Source of the DNA: CANKJK01 sp040081715
Lineage (GTDB): Bacteria > Acidobacteriota > Vicinamibacteria > Vicinamibacterales > UBA2999
Length of the DNA stretch: 64,000 nt
NCBI GenBank assembly: GCA_040081715.1
Contig: JBEBFY010000005.1
Coordinates: 62,001 to 126,000 of the forward strand
Direction: 5' to 3'
This document shows positions 60,796-64,000 of the stretch, in pieces; position 1 is the first letter of the stretch; each line of letters starts with the position of its first letter. The notes below the pieces were generated by a model. It had not been told where the DNA came from. It did no database searches and saw only the letters and a list, made by a program, of their open reading frames with translations. The translations under genes and the position numbers were made by a program.

Positions 60796-63698
60796 CCGAC
60801 CACCGGCAGCGGAGCCGCGGTTTCAACGGTCGTGCCGCCGGGGCCGCTGGCACAGCGGAAGTCCGCCCCGATCTGCTGCGCCCGCTCTCGCATCGTCGCC
60901 AGGCCCCACTGCTGGGGCGTGCGGCGCGTGGCGTCCGAGGTGTCGAACCCGTGGCCGTTGTCCCGGACGGCGACGCGGACGCCGTCGCCGTCGTAGGTCA
61001 GCTCCACATCCACGCGGCTGGCGTGGCCGTGCCGGACGGCGTTGGAGATCGCCTCGTGCGCGATGCGGAGGAGGTGCGCTTCGACGTGGGGCTCACCGCG
61101 CACGGCCGTGCCGGTGACGCGCAGCTCGAAGGTGGTGTCGGTTGCCGTCGTAAGCGTCTCACCCGCCATGCGGATCGCGTCGGCCAGCGCGAGCCGCTCC
61201 AGGGTCGGCGAGCGGAGGTCCCAGATTGACAGGCGCGTTTCGCGGATGTAGTGCTCCAGCGTATCGCGGGCACGTGTCACGCGCCCCGCGACGTCGCCCG
61301 AGCCATCGACCCGGTCAAGGAGGCTGTGCAGTTGGAGCGCGACGCCCAACATGCCCTGCAGCAGGGTGTCGTGGATCTCACGGCCGAGGCGCGCGCGCTC
61401 GGCCAGCACGGCGGAGTAGTGCCACCGCAGTTGACGCACGCGCACCTGGTACGCGCCCCAGAGCAGGAGCGCCAGCGCGGCGATGCAGGCGCTGTAGAAC
61501 CACGTGGTCCGGTAGAACGGGGGAAACACCGTGAAGGGGACGTTGAGCGTCCCTTCGCCCCAGGGGCTGCCATCGTGGCTGGCCGAGACATGAAACCGGT
61601 AATCACCGGGAGGCAGGTTCGTGTAGACCGCCTGGCGGGAGGTGCCGGCCTCCACCCAGTCCTTGTCGAACCCATCGAGCCGGTACCGGAACATCAGCCG
61701 GGAGGTGCCACCAAGGGCAAGGGCGGTGTAGTCGATCCGGATCCGGGCCGTGCCCACGCGAACCTGTACCGGCCGGTCGAGTGGCACGCTGCGGTCATCC
61801 ACGGCGACCTGCTCGATCCGCACCGGCGGAGCGGGTCCCTCACTGACGGCCGTGGTATCGATGGTGGCGAGGCCGGCGGACGCCGCCAGCCACAGCCGGC
61901 CATCCGGTGTGGAGGCGACACGTGGATGTCCCGAGGCCCCGAAGGCCAGCCGCGCCGCCTCCGATGGCGGCCCGAAGATGCGCAGCCTGGGGCGGTAGCC
62001 CCTGGTGCGCACCGTCCGGTCGAACTCCGGAATATTGAGCCGGATGACGCCCGAGTTGGTGCCCAGCCACAGGCGCGCGTAGGCGTCACGGTGAATCCAC
62101 TGCACCATCAGCCCGTCCAGGCCGCTATCGCGGCCAGGTGTGACCCAGCGGTCTCCATCAAGCCGGCTCACGCCATTCAGCGACCCGGCCCACATCGTGC
62201 CGGTCGCATCTTCCACGATCGCGGTGATACGCCCCGCCGCGAGCCCATCCGCTGTGGAGTAGACGTGGAACGCGCCGCCGTCGTAGCGGGCCACCGAACC
62301 GTTCCAGAATCCGATCCAGACCCGGCCCCGGTGGTCCGTGTACACGACGCTGGACCGCTGCTCCTCCAGACCCGGCACGACCGGGTGGCTGATCACGCCG
62401 TCCTTCAGGCGGTGCAGCGACTGGAAATCGCTCACCCAGAGGCTTCCCTCCGTATCGGTGGCTATCGCCGCCACCTGGTTGAAGACCTGTTCTCCCGGGG
62501 GAGACATCCTCACAAAGCGTGCGCCGCGCCTGACGGCGATGCCCTGATCGCCGGCCACCCACAGGGTGCCGCGGTTGTCGAGGTGCAGGGCGGTGATGCG
62601 TCGCCCTGGAAGCCCGTCCTGTTCCGAGTACGCCGTCACGCTGTCACCGGAGATGCGGAGCAGGCCCTGCATCGTGCCTGCCCAGACACCATCGGGCGCC
62701 GCGATCGTGGTCAGCACCTGCTGTGACACGTCGCGCCGGAGCATGGGGGCGCCGGGCTCGCGCAAACGGAACGCGTCGAGGCCCCGTGATGTGCCGACCC
62801 AGACCGCACCGGCACCGTCTTCGTACAGGGCGGTGACCTGGTTGCCGGTCAGCCCTTCGAGGGTGGTGAACCGAGCCGGCGCCGAGGCGTTCGGCCTGAC
62901 GACGACCAACGCGTCACGCACCCATGCCCACAAGTCTCCGCGGCTGTCCTTGAACGCCTGGGGCGTAATCGTGGGGTTCAGCGTCGGGGCTGCGATGTCG
63001 ATCCGGTGGCGGTGCACAGCCCAGGCCAGCCCGTCACCGAAGATGCGGGCAGGGGCGGTCCCCGCGCCGGCGCGCGCGAACGTCGCGGAGCCCGTGGCTC
63101 GGTGGTAGATGCCGGCCTGAGTGACCACCCACACGGTGCCCTGCTCATCCTCTCGGACAAAGTGAATGGCCCGGGGCAGGATGCCCTGGTCAGCGCCGGC
63201 GGGCTCCCATCGGCCGTTCTGAAAACGGGCGAGGCCACCGTAGCCGACGGCCCATACGGCGCCGTCAGACCCGACGATCAGGGTGCGGATGGCGCCTGTG
63301 GGGACGCCGTCGCTGCTCGTAAAATGGCGGATGGTCCCGTTGGTGTAGCGGCTGATGCCGCCGAAGTTGCCGTAGCCGATCCACAGGGTCCCGTCGGGGG
63401 CCGTGGCGAGGGCCGTCACCGACCGCTCAGGTAGCGTGGGCCGTCCGAGCGCATCCCAGCGGGTGAAGCGCACGCCGTCGAAGCGCACCGGCCCGCCCAG
63501 CATCCCCAGCCAGATGAACCCGTCGCCGTCCTGCGTGATGGCGTACACGCTGGGCGGGTGCAGCGGGTCGCTGAACTCGGTCCACGAGGTGTGCGTGTAG
63601 CCAGAGGCGCCAGGGGGCTGCGCCGACGCGGCTTGTCCGGCAGTCAGGCCAAGCACCAGCATCACCACCAGCACGGGAATACGGCCGTGAATCGTCAT
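60792..63698 (-). CDS. Sensor histidine kinase with two-component-regulator propeller and Y_Y_Y domain
   Basis: This is a 968-residue membrane kinase. A signal peptide precedes a long series of propeller repeats (GDGFIWLGMLGG, DGTLWIGYGNFGG, RGTLWVAGDQG, GTMWAGSLNGV) to about residue 630. A Y_Y_Y domain (RYRLDGFDKDWVEAG, YTNLPPGDYRFHV) lies at about 665-730, followed by one TM. HisKA_3 has His776 (LGREIHDTLLQG), and HATPase_c has NAVRHGHASRV and DNGHGFD. These sensors typically detect polysaccharide-derived ligands in the periplasm. ATG at 63698 begins the signal; upstream in-frame sequence is not signal-like. It is coupled to the LuxR regulator. Confidence 0.92.
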   Translation of the reverse strand: MTIHGRIPVLVVMLVLGLTAGQAASAQPPGASGYTHTSWTEFSDPLHPPSVYAITQDGDGFIWLGMLGGPVRFDGVRFTRWDALGRPTLPERSVTALATAPDGTLWIGYGNFGGISRYTNGTIRHFTSSDGVPTGAIRTLIVGSDGAVWAVGYGGLARFQNGRWEPAGADQGILPRAIHFVREDEQGTVWVVTQAGIYHRATGSATFARAGAGTAPARIFGDGLAWAVHRHRIDIAAPTLNPTITPQAFKDSRGDLWAWVRDALVVVRPNASAPARFTTLEGLTGNQVTALYEDGAGAVWVGTSRGLDAFRLREPGAPMLRRDVSQQVLTTIAAPDGVWAGTMQGLLRISGDSVTAYSEQDGLPGRRITALHLDNRGTLWVAGDQGIAVRRGARFVRMSPPGEQVFNQVAAIATDTEGSLWVSDFQSLHRLKDGVISHPVVPGLEEQRSSVVYTDHRGRVWIGFWNGSVARYDGGAFHVYSTADGLAAGRITAIVEDATGTMWAGSLNGVSRLDGDRWVTPGRDSGLDGLMVQWIHRDAYARLWLGTNSGVIRLNIPEFDRTVRTRGYRPRLRIFGPPSEAARLAFGASGHPRVASTPDGRLWLAASAGLATIDTTAVSEGPAPPVRIEQVAVDDRSVPLDRPVQVRVGTARIRIDYTALALGGTSRLMFRYRLDGFDKDWVEAGTSRQAVYTNLPPGDYRFHVSASHDGSPWGEGTLNVPFTVFPPFYRTTWFYSACIAALALLLWGAYQVRVRQLRWHYSAVLAERARLGREIHDTLLQGMLGVALQLHSLLDRVDGSGDVAGRVTRARDTLEHYIRETRLSIWDLRSPTLERLALADAIRMAGETLTTATDTTFELRVTGTAVRGEPHVEAHLLRIAHEAISNAVRHGHASRVDVELTYDGDGVRVAVRDNGHGFDTSDATRRTPQQWGLATMRERAQQIGADFRCASGPGGTTVETAAPLPVVG

Positions 63699-63870
63699 GA
63701 ACGTTGCAGGGTATCGGCATCCTAGCGCATCCCCGCGCCTCCGCAATGACCCGTCCGTACCCTGTTCAGGCGATTGAGCGGATTCGGTCTGAGCCGTACC
63801 ATTCCCGCGGCCTTTGAATGCCGGATATTCCGCCACGACGCGGGCCTTGTTGCTGGATCTGGGGGGCAGG

Positions 63871-64000
63871 TTGTTGAGAACGACTGGGGCTGGCGCCCTG
63901 CTGATTGCGGTGCTCGGCCTCGTGGCCGGGCCCGGCCCGGGCGTTGAGGCCCAGGGGCCCCGGCGGCAGCCGTCCTCGCAGTGGATCGAGTACGCAGGCG
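63871..64000 (+). CDS. N-terminus of a probable PQQ-dependent dehydrogenase (partial)
   Basis: From TTG at 63871 or 63874 the frame gives a signal peptide (TGAGALLIAVLGLVAG, ending VEAQ) and then SSQWIEYAG at the window edge. Secreted quinoprotein dehydrogenases commonly continue WxxYxGDxxSTKYSPL at this point, so the start of an eight-bladed PQQ enzyme is likely. A purine-rich GGGGGGCAGG (63861-63870) precedes the TTG codons. Only 43 codons are visible. It is divergent from the propeller kinase. Confidence 0.5.
   Translation, partial: MLRTTGAGALLIAVLGLVAGPGPGVEAQGPRRQPSSQWIEYAG

Noticed and set aside
1..64000. tRNA, rRNA, CRISPR arrays, transposases
   Set aside because: I looked for tRNA-like cloverleaf arms, regular spaced repeats, DDE/IS-type proteins and terminal inverted repeats and saw none; a covariance-model scan was not possible.

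Overview
The window is GC-rich, densely coded and Gram-negative in character: TolC, TonB-dependent and RND outer-envelope components, lipoproteins and Tat signals are all present. Oar-like TonB receptors, repeated DUF1592/DUF1552 cytochrome pairs, secreted ankyrin proteins, NHL/PAL-like propellers, many c-type cytochromes, and a Y_Y_Y/propeller histidine kinase suggest an Acidobacteriota chromosome, probably Vicinamibacteria-like. This placement is inferred from gene content, not from a marker gene. I saw no rRNA, tRNA, CRISPR array or insertion sequence.

Layout. 170-7896: a CzcCBA-type heavy-metal efflux operon followed by its OmpR/HK two-component pair. 8124-9362: a DUF885-like protein. 9483-16802: the first DUF1552 / cytochrome c / DUF1592 / DUF1552 / ankyrin run. 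16822-19512: a quinone oxidoreductase that seems to start at CTG, then a polytopic membrane protein. 19564-23427 (minus): a TIR-TM protein, a SLOG-like protein with paired TM segments (SLATT-like) and a lipoprotein; this is a candidate conflict or signalling system. 23629-25214 (minus): two cytochromes, one fused to a DUF1080 domain. 25400-30455: two secreted cupins flanking a minus-strand operon of TAXI binding protein, histidine kinase, response regulator and small secreted protein.

30510-44678: the second and fullest cassette: TonB receptor, two NHL proteins, DUF1592, DUF1552, ankyrin, octaheme cytochrome, and two small cytochromes. 44800-54900: the third cassette: NHL, DUF1592, DUF1552, a secreted protein of unknown function and a TonB receptor, with a decayed fragment of an oligopeptide ABC ATPase in the gap. 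54925-59349: an Lrp/AsnC regulator divergent from genes for pyruvate-dehydrogenase-type E1 and E2. 59451-60116: a secreted CMD/AhpD-like protein. 60151-63698 (minus): a LuxR-type regulator and a large propeller sensor kinase. 63871-64000: the start of a probable PQQ-dependent dehydrogenase that runs off the window.

Working model: the three cassettes look like paralogous periplasmic modules. A TonB receptor would import a substrate, Tat-exported DUF1552 and diheme DUF1592 proteins would process it, and small or multiheme cytochromes would carry electrons. Substrate and chemistry are unknown. Several genes have a -10-like hexamer ending only 7-13 nt before a start codon, suggesting leaderless or very short-leader transcripts.
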